From: Halomonas sp. SSL-5
Lineage (GTDB): Bacteria > Pseudomonadota > Gammaproteobacteria > Pseudomonadales > Halomonadaceae
Direction: 5' to 3'
DNA: 64,000 nucleotides
Assembly: GCF_030708455.1 (NCBI RefSeq)
Contig: NZ_JAUYWF010000007.1
Span: forward strand, 1 to 64,000
Shown: piece by piece, positions 30,299 to 37,255 of the stretch
Layout of the letters: each line of letters opens with the position of its first letter
Numbering within the stretch: position 1 is the first letter of the stretch
Program-made: the position numbers and the translations under genes
Notes under the pieces: model-generated
What the model was told of the DNA's origin: nothing
The model's database searches: none
Seen by the model: the letters and a program-made list of their open reading frames with translations, nothing else

Positions 30299-30335
30299 GG
30301 CCCCGTCTCCTGCCCACCAGGAAACGGGGCTTTTT
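30299..30335 (+). terminator. Plus-strand-oriented terminator hairpin upstream of recT
   Basis: GCCCCGT (30300-30306) pairs with ACGGGGC (30324-30330), with an inner CCTG/CCAGG-like pairing, and TTTTT follows on the plus strand. All nearby genes run leftward, so it would stop antisense transcription, or act as a structured element in the recT leader. Confidence 0.55.
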
Positions 30336-30604
30336 CATGCGCTCAACAGCTGATCGACGTAGGCCTCGATGCGGGCGTCATCGCGCGCGGCTTTTAGATC
30401 GGCCTCCCACTCCGCGAAGATCCGCACCTCGTCGTCCTCGGTGACCTTCCTTTCCAGCCAGGCAGCCGGGTATCCGCGGCGGTCGTAGACATCGAACGCG
30501 ATTTCTCCACCGCTGGGCGGCTCGTGCCAGCTGCCCGGGTCGTGGGCCTCGTAGTGGGTGACATCGACCTGGCAGGGGATGCCGGCGATATGCGTGTGCA
30601 TCAT
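30335..30604 (-). CDS. Small phage protein of unknown function
   Basis: 89 residues, acidic, with SGGEIAFDVYDRRGYPAAW. Start codons ATGATG overlap the previous stop. No family recognised. Confidence 0.65.
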   Translation of the reverse strand: MMHTHIAGIPCQVDVTHYEAHDPGSWHEPPSGGEIAFDVYDRRGYPAAWLERKVTEDDEVRIFAEWEADLKAARDDARIEAYVDQLLSA

Positions 30605-30828
30605 TTCGGCTTCCCCAGTGCGGCCAGTAGCTCGTCGGCGCAGTCAACGGATTCGATGGCAATGTGCCTGTTGGTGGCACTCACGCCAGGGCAAGCGAGA
30701 AGCCCCTGCATCGCCATCGCGGCGAAAAACTCGCGCTTGGTGAGGCCGAGGTTTAACGGCTCTTGGGCGAGGTTGTTGTAGTCTTCTCGGATGCCTGACG
30801 GCATCGCCGGCATATCTGCATTCTTCAT
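30601..30828 (-). CDS. Small phage protein of unknown function
   Basis: 75 residues; LGLTKREFFAAMAMQGLLA is typical of small prophage proteins of unknown role, followed by a short tail. Coupled to its neighbours by overlapping start and stop codons. Confidence 0.68.
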   Translation of the reverse strand: MKNADMPAMPSGIREDYNNLAQEPLNLGLTKREFFAAMAMQGLLACPGVSATNRHIAIESVDCADELLAALGKPK

Positions 30829-31160
30829 GCGGCGGCCTCCTGCTTGCGATGGGTGGCGATGAACTCGACCAGCTCGTCGCGCTGCTGGGTCAAGGTGCGC
30901 TCGCCGTAGTCGGTGCCGTCCGGCAGATAGAGCAGGGTGGGCACCTCGTCGTGTCCGTCCTCGTCGATCTGCACCACGGTCTTGTGCAGCTCCGTGAGGT
31001 TCCGATCGACGATGCGCACCTCGCTGACTGTGTAGGCCTGGCCGGTGCTGTGGTGAATGTCGGCGCGCACCTCATGGCGGATGCGCAGGCCGGTCTGCTT
31101 GGGCACGGCCAGGGCGAGCGCCTGGATGCCGACGAGCACTTCACGCTGATTCGGGGTCAT
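30825..31160 (-). CDS. Phage protein of unknown function
   Basis: 111 residues, mixed alpha/beta by appearance, with a charged C-terminal helix RTLTQQRDELVEFIATHRKQ. ATG 31160 lies after GGAGACACCCC. No family recognised. Confidence 0.65.
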   Translation of the reverse strand: MTPNQREVLVGIQALALAVPKQTGLRIRHEVRADIHHSTGQAYTVSEVRIVDRNLTELHKTVVQIDEDGHDEVPTLLYLPDGTDYGERTLTQQRDELVEFIATHRKQEAAA

Positions 31161-31338
31161 GGGGTGTCTCCTTCTGTGGCTCTTGCTCGATAACCTTGCG
31201 GATGGCGTCGTGAACGGTGTCTTCGTCCAGCTTGCGCACGCGGATCTCGTAGGCCTCATGGCCCACGATGACAACGTCGGTGCCGCCTACCTTCTCGAGA
31301 TGACGGATGACTGGCTTGGCATGGCGCGGGTCGAGCAT
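31141..31338 (-). CDS. Small phage protein of unknown function
   Basis: 65 residues, overlapping the next gene by 20 bases and the previous stop by ATGA coupling. Hydrophobic core VGGTDVVIVGHEAYEIRV. No family recognised. Confidence 0.6.
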   Translation of the reverse strand: MLDPRHAKPVIRHLEKVGGTDVVIVGHEAYEIRVRKLDEDTVHDAIRKVIEQEPQKETPHDPESA

Positions 31339-31508
31339 CAGATTCTCCGTAATTGGATGAGCGGCTCCTTGACGCCTTGTCGGCGCTGCACGTATTCGGC
31401 GTATCGCCGGGCATTGCGTGCCTGCTCGGCGGTCAGTGGAGCGTCCTCGGGGCGGCGTCGTGCCGGTGCGATGATGGGATCTAGCGGCGGGGCGATGATC
31501 TTGCTCAC
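31338..31508 (-). CDS. Small basic phage protein with GTG start
   Basis: 56 residues, Arg-rich (RRYAEYVQRRQ). The GTG at 31508 follows a strong CAGGAGGAAG site and the stop overlaps the next start, so it fits the tightly packed operon. Confidence 0.6.
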   Translation of the reverse strand: MSKIIAPPLDPIIAPARRRPEDAPLTAEQARNARRYAEYVQRRQGVKEPLIQLRRI

Positions 31509-31603
31509 GACTTCCTCCTGTCGGCGAAGTGGGCGAAGGCAGCGAAGGCGCCGACCGTGAAGACGATCAGCATGATGTAGGCGACCTGGTCCTCGGTGAT
31601 CAT
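31505..31603 (-). CDS. Single-pass membrane micropeptide
   Basis: 32 residues: a short polar start, a membrane helix YIMLIVFTVGAFAAFAHF and a basic end DRRKS. ATG 31603 overlaps the upstream stop and the stop overlaps the next GTG. GGAGG precedes it. Confidence 0.6.
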   Translation of the reverse strand: MITEDQVAYIMLIVFTVGAFAAFAHFADRRKS

Positions 31604-31761
31604 GCGGACCTCCTCTTGATCGGAACGATGGTGAAGTCGGCCAGACCCTGGCGGGCGGCCTCGGCTTTGGCAGCCTTGCGGCTGATGTGCGGGCCGAGAT
31701 CGCAGCGCGGCACCCTGGGCCGCTGGCTTGGCGTCTCGACGATCAGGTAGCGAGAACTCAT
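31600..31761 (-). CDS. Small basic phage protein
   Basis: 53 residues with SRKAAKAEAARQGLADFTIV, a short helix then strand. Coupled by overlaps on both sides. No family recognised. Confidence 0.6.
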   Translation of the reverse strand: MSSRYLIVETPSQRPRVPRCDLGPHISRKAAKAEAARQGLADFTIVPIKRRSA

Positions 31762-31895
31762 GCGACGGGCTCCTGTAGCTGCCTCTCCAGCCGTCGGCGC
31801 TCGAGGTAGGCGTCGATGTCGCGGCGCTTGGCATAGCGTCTGGTGGCGCGATAGTCGTTGCGAATGCGGGATTGGTGCTTGGTGATTGGCGTCAT
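31758..31895 (-). CDS. Small Arg-rich phage protein
   Basis: 45 residues, extremely basic (ATRRYAKRRDIDAYLERRR). GGAGGCGAC precedes ATG 31895, and start and stop overlap neighbouring genes. Nucleic-acid binding is plausible. Confidence 0.6.
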   Translation of the reverse strand: MTPITKHQSRIRNDYRATRRYAKRRDIDAYLERRRLERQLQEPVA

Positions 31896-32296
31896 GTCGC
31901 CTCCCCAAGCAGGTCGCTCTCGATGGCCTCGGCGAGGTTGGCGTAGAGCTCACCCTTGTTCTTCTGGCGAGTGAAGCGGGCGATGGGCTGGGTGCCCCGC
32001 ACCACCTCGAAGGTATGGCTCTGCCGGTTTCGCTTGATCCAGTAGGGAGAGGCGGTGATGAAGCGGTCTCCCTGTCCGGGCCAGCGGATGCAGAACCACT
32101 CGGTGGTAGCTCCGGGCCCGAACTTGAAGGTGGCGGTGACGATCTCGCGCAGACGCTGCTCGACGGCTAAGGGCAGCTGGTCGCAGCCCCGGGCATCGGC
32201 GATGTTCTTGGCGCGCTGCGCCTCGATGTCGTCGTGAAGTCCGGCATTGATGGTGCCGATGACCTTGTTCAGGTCGCGGCAGGCTTGCTGAAGCAT
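31892..32296 (-). CDS. First gene of the leftward operon, function unknown
   Basis: 134 residues with WFCIRWPGQGDRFITASPYW and FARFTRQKNK-like basic tail. CAGGAGGTCACC precedes ATG 32296. It follows a leader of about 330 bases from P_L. No family recognised; early position suits a regulatory or host-takeover role, which is speculation. Confidence 0.7.
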   Translation of the reverse strand: MLQQACRDLNKVIGTINAGLHDDIEAQRAKNIADARGCDQLPLAVEQRLREIVTATFKFGPGATTEWFCIRWPGQGDRFITASPYWIKRNRQSHTFEVVRGTQPIARFTRQKNKGELYANLAEAIESDLLGEAT

Positions 32297-32624
32297 GGTG
32301 ACCTCCTGAGGAAAGTGGGTGTGGTGCATCGGAAAGCACCCCGCCGCAGCAACAGGCAGGAAGGCGACGAGATGCTTACCGATGGCCACCGATACGCTCG
32401 ATGGCCAGCGTTCTTCACGCACAGCTGCTGTCGCCAGCGATAGCTCCTGAGGCAGGTGTCCCCCAGCAGCACGACGCCCCAACGTCTGTCATGGAGCGCC
32501 CCGCGACGCCGGCCTCTCTGGGGCCTTCACGTCTCCGCATGCGGGATGGCTGTGCGTGTCTTGCGTCGAGTTGTGTAAAGAGCGCGGCCCTGGTGGGGCC
32601 GGAACCGGCTGCGCCGTGTTCGTG
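32297..32624 (-). promoter_or_regulatory. Long untranslated leader of the P_L transcript with a boxA-like site
   Basis: About 330 bases without a supportable gene separate P_L from its first gene. CGCTCTTTA (minus strand, 32576-32584) is a close match to the boxA antitermination element and lies about 40 bases after the predicted start. A 10-bp palindrome CCGCATGCGG (32535-32544) lies further down. This arrangement resembles a nut site or a Nus-dependent antitermination leader. Confidence 0.5.
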
Positions 32625-32630
32625 CTGCTA

Positions 32631-32659
32631 AAGTTAGCGAGGCGCTAAAGTTTCGTCAA
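32631..32659 (-). promoter_or_regulatory. P_L early leftward promoter
   Basis: On the minus strand, -35 TTGACG (32659-32654) and -10 TAACTT (32636-32631) are separated by exactly 17 bases. Operator O_L1 covers the spacer and -10 and O_L2 abuts the -35, the geometry expected for repressor control. Confidence 0.75.
32634..32648. promoter_or_regulatory. Operator O_L1
   Basis: TTAGCG-AGG-CGCTAA, a perfect 6-3-6 inverted repeat overlapping the P_L -10 and spacer. The same half-sites occur at the right operator. Confidence 0.8.
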
Positions 32660-32673
32660 TAGCGCAACGCTAA
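32659..32673. promoter_or_regulatory. Operator O_L2
   Basis: ATAGCG-CAA-CGCTAA, one mismatch from the perfect repeat, 25 bp from O_L1 and touching the P_L -35. Confidence 0.75.
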
Positions 32674-32689
32674 ATATTTTCTCCCGGGC

Positions 32690-32717
32690 GCAAAAAACCC
32701 GCCTCGGAGGGCGGGCT
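32690..32717 (-). terminator. Terminator of the repressor transcript
   Basis: On the minus strand, GCCCGCC / GGCGGG stem followed by TTTTTT, 30 bases past the small membrane protein gene. It separates the immunity transcript from P_L. Confidence 0.85.
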
Positions 32718-32746
32718 GGTATGACTGCGAGCGAACTACTTGAAGG

Positions 32747-32959
32747 CTATTCGATCACGCGGCGACAAAGCTGGACGCCAATTTCTGCACCCCGCGAGGT
32801 GGGCGCTTGTTCGGCGAAGTAGAGCATGCAGAGGTTCTGGCTTGACCATGCCTCCTCGGCGGTGACAAACGTCACGCGGTCCTTCCACATCAGGCCGAAG
32901 GCAAAGCCGACGGCCAGTAGGAACACCGCAAGGCCGGTCCGAATGAAAGGGCGGATCAT
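32747..32959 (-). CDS. Small membrane protein co-transcribed with the repressor
   Basis: 70 residues: an N-terminal membrane helix (IRTGLAVFLLAVGFAFGLMW), then a periplasmic or outside domain with two cysteines. It overlaps the repressor stop (ATGA) and so is expressed in the lysogen; superinfection exclusion or another lysogenic-conversion role is plausible but unproven. Confidence 0.7.
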   Translation of the reverse strand: MIRPFIRTGLAVFLLAVGFAFGLMWKDRVTFVTAEEAWSSQNLCMLYFAEQAPTSRGAEIGVQLCRRVIE

Positions 32960-33684
32960 AGGAAGTTCTCCACCCAGAACACCTTGCCGAGAATCCGCGG
33001 GGCATCGGGATCGCCGGTGTGATAGATCTCCTCCGGGTACTCCTCGCAGTTCTCGCTGACCACGCGCATGCGCCCCGGAGGCAGACGATACAGGCGCTTG
33101 ATCCTGAGCATGCCGTCGTGATCGAGGGCGTAGACCTGGCCGTCTTGGATCGTGCGGCACCCCTTGTCGATGCCGATGGTGGCGCCATCGAGAATCGCCG
33201 GTGTCATGGAGTCGCCCTTGGCCACGGCCAGGGCGGCATTCTCCGGCTGTACGCCTGATCTGGCCAGGCGGGGCAGGCTGAAACGCTCCTGGGCGCCATG
33301 GTTCTCGATCACCTTGGTGGCTCCATTCCCTGCGGCGAACTCGACCTCCCTGTAGATCGGCAGCCACACCTCGTCAGGGCGCAGCGGCTCGTCGCCTTCC
33401 ACGATTTCCACGTCGAGCATCTCGGCATTGCTCTCCGGGGCGTAAGGCGCGCGGCTCGACGCCAGCTCAAGGCCGCGCTGCTCAACGTCCAGCCACCCAG
33501 GCGCCAACCCTTCCGCGCGCTCTATCTTCCTGGCGAGCTGATCCCCCAGGTTCCTGTTCGGGTTCTTGGAGGTGATCTGGCTGATCGTAGATGCCGACGT
33601 ATCCCACTTGTCGGCACACGCTGCCTTGGTCCTTCCGCGCATCAGGCGCAGCAGGTTCGCCCTGCGAATCTCGTGTATGTCCAT
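32956..33684 (-). CDS. CI-like prophage repressor with S24 self-cleavage domain
   Basis: 242 residues. An N-terminal helix-turn-helix (RTKAACADKWDTSASTISQI) is followed by a C-terminal LexA/S24 peptidase domain with Ser in AKGDSMTPAI and Lys in MLRIKRLYRL. It should hold P_L and P_R off and be cleaved after RecA activation. ATG 33684 gives the usual HTH N-terminus (MDIHEIRRANL). The divergent Cro-like gene and the operators lie immediately upstream. Confidence 0.92.
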   Translation of the reverse strand: MDIHEIRRANLLRLMRGRTKAACADKWDTSASTISQITSKNPNRNLGDQLARKIERAEGLAPGWLDVEQRGLELASSRAPYAPESNAEMLDVEIVEGDEPLRPDEVWLPIYREVEFAAGNGATKVIENHGAQERFSLPRLARSGVQPENAALAVAKGDSMTPAILDGATIGIDKGCRTIQDGQVYALDHDGMLRIKRLYRLPPGRMRVVSENCEEYPEEIYHTGDPDAPRILGKVFWVENFL

Positions 33685-33703
33685 ATCTCCAGAATCGCAG
33701 CCA

Positions 33704-33718
33704 TTAGCGCGGTGATAA
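33704..33718. promoter_or_regulatory. Operator O_R3
   Basis: TTAGCG-CGG-TGATAA: left half perfect, right half with two mismatches; nearest to the repressor gene, as expected for the site that limits repressor synthesis. Confidence 0.6.
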
Positions 33719-33719
33719 A

Positions 33720-33734
33720 TAAGCACGCCGCTAA
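33720..33734. promoter_or_regulatory. Operator O_R2
   Basis: TAAGCA-CGC-CGCTAA: right half perfect, left half with two mismatches; lies between O_R3 and O_R1. Confidence 0.55.
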
Positions 33735-33742
33735 CTCCATGC

Positions 33743-33771
33743 TTGCAAAATGATTAGCGCAACGCTAAATT
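33743..33771 (+). promoter_or_regulatory. P_R early rightward promoter
   Basis: -35 TTGCAA (33743-33748) and -10 TAAATT (33766-33771) with a 17-base spacer, 25 bases upstream of the Cro-like ATG. O_R1 lies in the spacer and -10, mirroring P_L. Confidence 0.68.
33754..33768. promoter_or_regulatory. Operator O_R1
   Basis: TTAGCG-CAA-CGCTAA, a perfect 6-3-6 repeat overlapping P_R. Confidence 0.82.
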
Positions 33772-33795
33772 ATGAGCATCACGGAGGAGAACACC

Positions 33796-34023
33796 ATGTC
33801 CCAACAGCTTCGCGACTGGCTCGGCCAGACCAACAACGATGAGCGCCAGGCGCTGGCGGACCGTGCCGGCACTTCTGTCGCTCATCTGTGGCAGTTGGCT
33901 GGCGGCCACCGCAAGGCCTCCCTCGAGCTGGCAAAGCGCCTGGAGGATGCCTCCAAGGGCGCCCTGACCATCGAGGGGCTGCGTCCTGACATCTTCGCAA
34001 GCCGGTCCATCAAGGCCGCTTGA
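33796..34023 (+). CDS. Cro-like helix-turn-helix protein
   Basis: 75 residues; ERQALADRAGTSVAHLWQLA is a helix-turn-helix of the Cro/YdaS type. It is divergent from the repressor and first under P_R, as Cro is. ATG 33796 is chosen because GGAGGAG precedes it; the in-frame ATG at 33772 would lie at the promoter -10. Confidence 0.82.
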   Translation: MSQQLRDWLGQTNNDERQALADRAGTSVAHLWQLAGGHRKASLELAKRLEDASKGALTIEGLRPDIFASRSIKAA

Positions 34024-34078
34024 TTCCCATCGCCCGCCTGTGAAGGCCGCGTCATTCCCAAGGTAGAGAGGTGCATTC

Positions 34079-34405
34079 ATGTCCCGATACCTGACCGAAG
34101 ATCGCCGCCGGAAGCCGGAGGGCGAACACCTGCAACACGTCGTGAAGGTGAGATTCACCGACGCCGAGCTCGAGGACATCGAGCGGGCGGCGGCCATGAC
34201 CACCGAGGGCCGACTGGCGCCACTGCTGCGCGAGCTGGTCATCGAGGGTATGCAGGCCCGCCGCGAGCATCAGGCTCGCTTGCTGGCCGACCTGGCCGAG
34301 GGTAAGCCCCTGGACGCCGGCTCCCGCGAGGCGCTGGCCGATCTGCTGGCCCGCACCGCTGAACGCCGCTTGCTCAGCAAGGTGGCACAACCCGCAACGG
34401 CCTGA
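34079..34405 (+). CDS. Putative ribbon-helix-helix regulator, early rightward operon
   Basis: 108 residues. VVKVRFTDAELEDIERAA followed by LAPLLRELVIEGMQAR looks like a ribbon-helix-helix DNA-binding domain, then a helical tail. AGAGAGG precedes the ATG. It sits where CII-like regulators sit in lambdoid phages, but it is not CII-like in sequence. Confidence 0.65.
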   Translation: MSRYLTEDRRRKPEGEHLQHVVKVRFTDAELEDIERAAAMTTEGRLAPLLRELVIEGMQARREHQARLLADLAEGKPLDAGSREALADLLARTAERRLLSKVAQPATA

Positions 34406-34424
34406 CAGGGCCCAGGAGGACGAT

Positions 34425-34628
34425 GTGATCGATCGAGAGGTGGTGGCCATGGCGGTGGAGCGCATGACCCCGGAGGCCAAGCAGGCAGCCAGGCAGCAGG
34501 CACAGCAGCGCGGCATGACGCTGTGCGATGCGGTGCTGGAGGAGTGCCTGACGGACCTGCAGGGGCAGCTCTACGCGCTGCGCCATCGCAAGCCGACATT
34601 GGAAGTGCTGGAGGGCGGCCGGGTGTGA
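34425..34628 (+). CDS. Small early phage protein, GTG start
   Basis: 67 residues, helical (ERMTPEAKQAARQQAQQRGM), with one Cys pair. The GTG follows CAGGAGGACG; the nearby ATG in another frame stops at once. No family recognised. Confidence 0.62.
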   Translation: MIDREVVAMAVERMTPEAKQAARQQAQQRGMTLCDAVLEECLTDLQGQLYALRHRKPTLEVLEGGRV

Positions 34629-34678
34629 GCCCGGTCGTTCCGGTAGGAGGCCCTGTGAGTCCGGGGGCCGGAAAGAGA

Positions 34679-34713
34679 AAGCCCGGCGCTGCTGGGGGAG
34701 CATGCCGGGCTTC
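34679..34713 (+). terminator. Hairpin upstream of the replication gene
   Basis: AAGCCCGGC (34679-34687) pairs with GCCGGGCTT (34704-34712). It occupies the position of lambda tR1 between early regulator and O-like gene; the T-tract is minimal. Confidence 0.4.
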
Positions 34714-34741
34714 AGATACCACCAAAAGTGATAGGTGAAGT

Positions 34742-35722
34742 ATGAGCGATACAGCCGAGATTATCCAGTTTCCTGAGCGTCGTGATGACGCCCAATCGCC
34801 GGGCCCTGAGAGGTCGGGCAGGAGTATTCAGGTGGAAGACGGTTTCACCCGAACGGCCAATCCTCTTGTTGAGGCATTCGCCCGGTCGCCGTTAACCAGT
34901 CGCGAGGCACGGATCATCCGTGTTGTGGAGCGCCTCACATACGGCTGGAACAAGGCCGAGGACTGGATCGCTGCGTCTGTGTTCAGCGAGATGACCGGCC
35001 TGTCCGAGGGGAAGTGTTCCGAGACGCTCAATGGCCTGATCCGCAAGCGCGTGCTCATTCGTCGTGGCGGCGGACAAAGCCCGGTCCGCATCAATAAGGC
35101 TATCGAAGAGTGGGATTTCTCCGCCCAGAAGTCACGAGCTACCCCAAAACGGAATGCCGATCCAGATTGGGGAAAGATTCCCCAAAGTGGGGTATCTAAG
35201 TCACCCCAAGATGGGGAGACACCGAAAGAAACTAAAGACATACCCCCTCTCCCTTCGGTCGAGGGGGAAGGACCCTCGCCTAAGCCGAAAGCCAAGCCAT
35301 CCGGCGGAAAGCCGGCGAAGCCCAAGGCCAAACCCACCCAGCTCGACCTGAGCAACCTCCCTGACGATGTCACGGCAGAGGCGGTCCAGGGATTCATCGA
35401 GCACCGCAAGGCGCTGAAGAAACCGCTAACCCAGCGCGCCCTGGTGCTCAACGTCAACGAGGCGCTGCGCGCCGCCGAGCGCATCCCTGACCTGACCGCC
35501 GATCAAGCGCTGGACGAGACCGTTCTCGCCGGCTGGCAAGGCGTGAAGGCCGATTGGCTGGCTCGCCGACTGGGCAGCCAGCAGCGTCCAGGTTCCGGGA
35601 TGAATCAAGCCGAGCGGCTGCATGCCGCAAACCAGCAGGCCATTCGCGAGGCCGTGGCTCGCCGCCAGCGCCGCCCCGACGACGCGGGCGACCTGCTCGA
35701 CAACGACGGGGGGCACTGGTGA
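34742..35722 (+). CDS. O-like phage replication initiator
   Basis: 326 residues. The N-terminal winged-helix of phage replication protein O is visible: VEDGFTRTANPLVEAF, LTSREARIIRVVERLTYGW and SGLSEGKCSETLNGLI-like segments (about residues 30-115). A Pro/Lys-rich hinge and a helical C-terminus follow. It should bind the origin repeats embedded in its own gene and recruit the helicase loader. The stop overlaps the next ATG. Confidence 0.85.
   Translation: MSDTAEIIQFPERRDDAQSPGPERSGRSIQVEDGFTRTANPLVEAFARSPLTSREARIIRVVERLTYGWNKAEDWIAASVFSEMTGLSEGKCSETLNGLIRKRVLIRRGGGQSPVRINKAIEEWDFSAQKSRATPKRNADPDWGKIPQSGVSKSPQDGETPKETKDIPPLPSVEGEGPSPKPKAKPSGGKPAKPKAKPTQLDLSNLPDDVTAEAVQGFIEHRKALKKPLTQRALVLNVNEALRAAERIPDLTADQALDETVLAGWQGVKADWLARRLGSQQRPGSGMNQAERLHAANQQAIREAVARRQRRPDDAGDLLDNDGGHW
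35142..35267. other. Candidate phage replication origin inside the O-like gene
   Basis: Related CCCCAA/TTGGGG elements recur at 35142, 35167 (inverted), 35180-35192 (CCCCAAAGTGGGG) and 35204-35216 (CCCCAAGATGGGG). An A-rich stretch (35218-35241) and a 7-bp hairpin CCCCCTC/GAGGGGG (35243-35267) follow. Iterons, A+T-rich block and palindrome within O is the layout of the lambda origin. Confidence 0.6.
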
Positions 35723-36402
35723 TGACCGAGCAAGACTTTGAAGCATTCGCCGAGGTGTGGAGCCAGGCGCAGGAGATCTATAACCGCAGCGTCACGCCGG
35801 GGACCATCGAGCTGGTGTATCGCGCCCTCGAGAAGTTGGACCTGGACGAGATCCGCCGCGCCCTGACCCTGCACATTCAGAGCCCGGACACCGGGCAGTT
35901 TCCGCCCAAGCCAGGCGACGTGATCAAGTTCGCCCGCGGCGATAGCCAGAGTCGCACCCTGCAGGCATGGGCCAAGGTGGAGCGCGCAATTCGCAGTGTG
36001 GGCCACTACCGGGACGTGGCATTCGATGACCCGTTAATCCACGCCGCCATCGAGCGCATCGGGGGCTGGACCAAGATTGCCATGGTCGAGAGCGAGAAGG
36101 ACATGGTGTGGCTTCGCCAGCGCTTCGAGGCGCAGTACCGGGCCTATGCCGTGCATCGCCCCGAGAACTGGCCGGCCTTCCTGGCGGGCGCCGCTACCCA
36201 GCAGAACGCACAGATCGGGCAGCACACCCGGGGCGCCTTGCCCGGTAAGGACATTGCCGTGATAGGCAACCAGCAGCGCGCCATGCGCGTGATGGAGACC
36301 GGGCGCGAGGCCCTGGCCAACGGCACCGAGGTGAAGCGCCTGACCGACAGCAGCTTGCAAGGCCTGATAGCCAACATGGGCAGCAAGAAGGGGGTGGCGT
36401 GA
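35722..36402 (+). CDS. DUF6475-like replication-associated protein
   Basis: 226 residues. The segment LHIQSPDTGQFPPKPGDVIK and GHYRDVAFDDPLIHAAIERI match the pattern of DUF6475 phage proteins. These sit directly after the initiator, where lambda has its helicase loader P, so an analogous loader role is inferred from position. Coupled to the initiator by TGATG. Confidence 0.75.
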   Translation: MTEQDFEAFAEVWSQAQEIYNRSVTPGTIELVYRALEKLDLDEIRRALTLHIQSPDTGQFPPKPGDVIKFARGDSQSRTLQAWAKVERAIRSVGHYRDVAFDDPLIHAAIERIGGWTKIAMVESEKDMVWLRQRFEAQYRAYAVHRPENWPAFLAGAATQQNAQIGQHTRGALPGKDIAVIGNQQRAMRVMETGREALANGTEVKRLTDSSLQGLIANMGSKKGVA

Positions 36403-36956
36403 TGCGTAAGCCAAAGACCTGGGTGGCGTGGAGCCCCGAGCAGGACGAGCAGCTGGAGACCCTGGTGCTCGAGGGCGTCACCCATCGCCAGATCGCCGCG
36501 ATGATGGGGCGCCCGCTGGAGTCGATCCGCAGCCGCTGTAAGCACCGGAAGATCCGCAAGCCGCGTGACGACGTGTGGAGCGACGAGCAGATGGACTTCC
36601 TGATTCTGCACTACGGGCGGCACGGCTGGACGTTCCAGCGCATCGCCAACGAGCTGCCGGGAGAGCCGCGCCGCACCCGGCTGGCGTGCAAGGACAAGGC
36701 GGTGCGCTTGGGACTGACCGAGGGCAATAGTCGCGGCCACACCCAGAAGCTGCCGCCGATCTACGTCGAGCGCTGCCTGATGCTGGCCATGCAGGACCTG
36801 ACCACGCCGGAGATTGCTGAACGCCTGGGCGTGTCGCCGGCCTGGGCCGCGCGCACGATCAACGCCTCACCCTACCACCGCGAGCGTTACAGGGAGCGCG
36901 AGTCGCTGCGCCGCGGCTATGGCCAGTCCACCCGGTACCAGCAGGAGGTCGCATGA
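36402..36956 (+). CDS. Myb/SANT-like DNA-binding phage protein
   Basis: 184 residues with two tandem SANT-like motifs: WSPEQDEQLETLVLEG...HRQIAAMMGR and WSDEQMDFLILHYGRHGW...RIANELPG, then a third helix-turn-helix (TTPEIAERLGVSPAWAARTI). Probably a transcription regulator or a DNA-binding partner of replication. Starts at ATG 36402 overlapping the previous stop. Confidence 0.75.
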   Translation: MRKPKTWVAWSPEQDEQLETLVLEGVTHRQIAAMMGRPLESIRSRCKHRKIRKPRDDVWSDEQMDFLILHYGRHGWTFQRIANELPGEPRRTRLACKDKAVRLGLTEGNSRGHTQKLPPIYVERCLMLAMQDLTTPEIAERLGVSPAWAARTINASPYHRERYRERESLRRGYGQSTRYQQEVA

Positions 36957-37255
36957 GCAACGTCACCCCGCTTCGTCGTACGCCGCGCCGGCTCGATAAC
37001 CCCGAGTCCCAGCTGGGCCGCACCTACCTTGTCCTCCGCGATGCGGAATACTGGCTGCAGCTGCACGAGATCGGCGAATCGATCCTGTCGCGCTTCAACC
37101 GCATGGACAGCCACGCCGGCATCAGCGCCCGCATCCGCGAGCTGCGCGCCATGGGGCAGACCATCGTCAGCCGGGAGGTGCCAGGCCCTGGCGCTGCGAG
37201 GCCCCATGAGTACCGGATGATCAGCGCCTGGGGTGGCGAGGATGGTGCCGCATGA
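36953..37255 (+). CDS. Winged-helix-like small phage protein
   Basis: 100 residues; HAGISARIRELRAMGQTIVSRE is the recognition-helix/wing pattern often labelled helix-turn-helix in phage early operons. ATGA overlaps on both sides. Confidence 0.65.
   Translation: MSNVTPLRRTPRRLDNPESQLGRTYLVLRDAEYWLQLHEIGESILSRFNRMDSHAGISARIRELRAMGQTIVSREVPGPGAARPHEYRMISAWGGEDGAA

Noticed and set aside
34625-34738. 37-codon frame starting at GTG 34625
   Set aside because: No convincing ribosome site, low-complexity Gly/Pro/Arg translation, and it overlaps a hairpin that better explains the gap.
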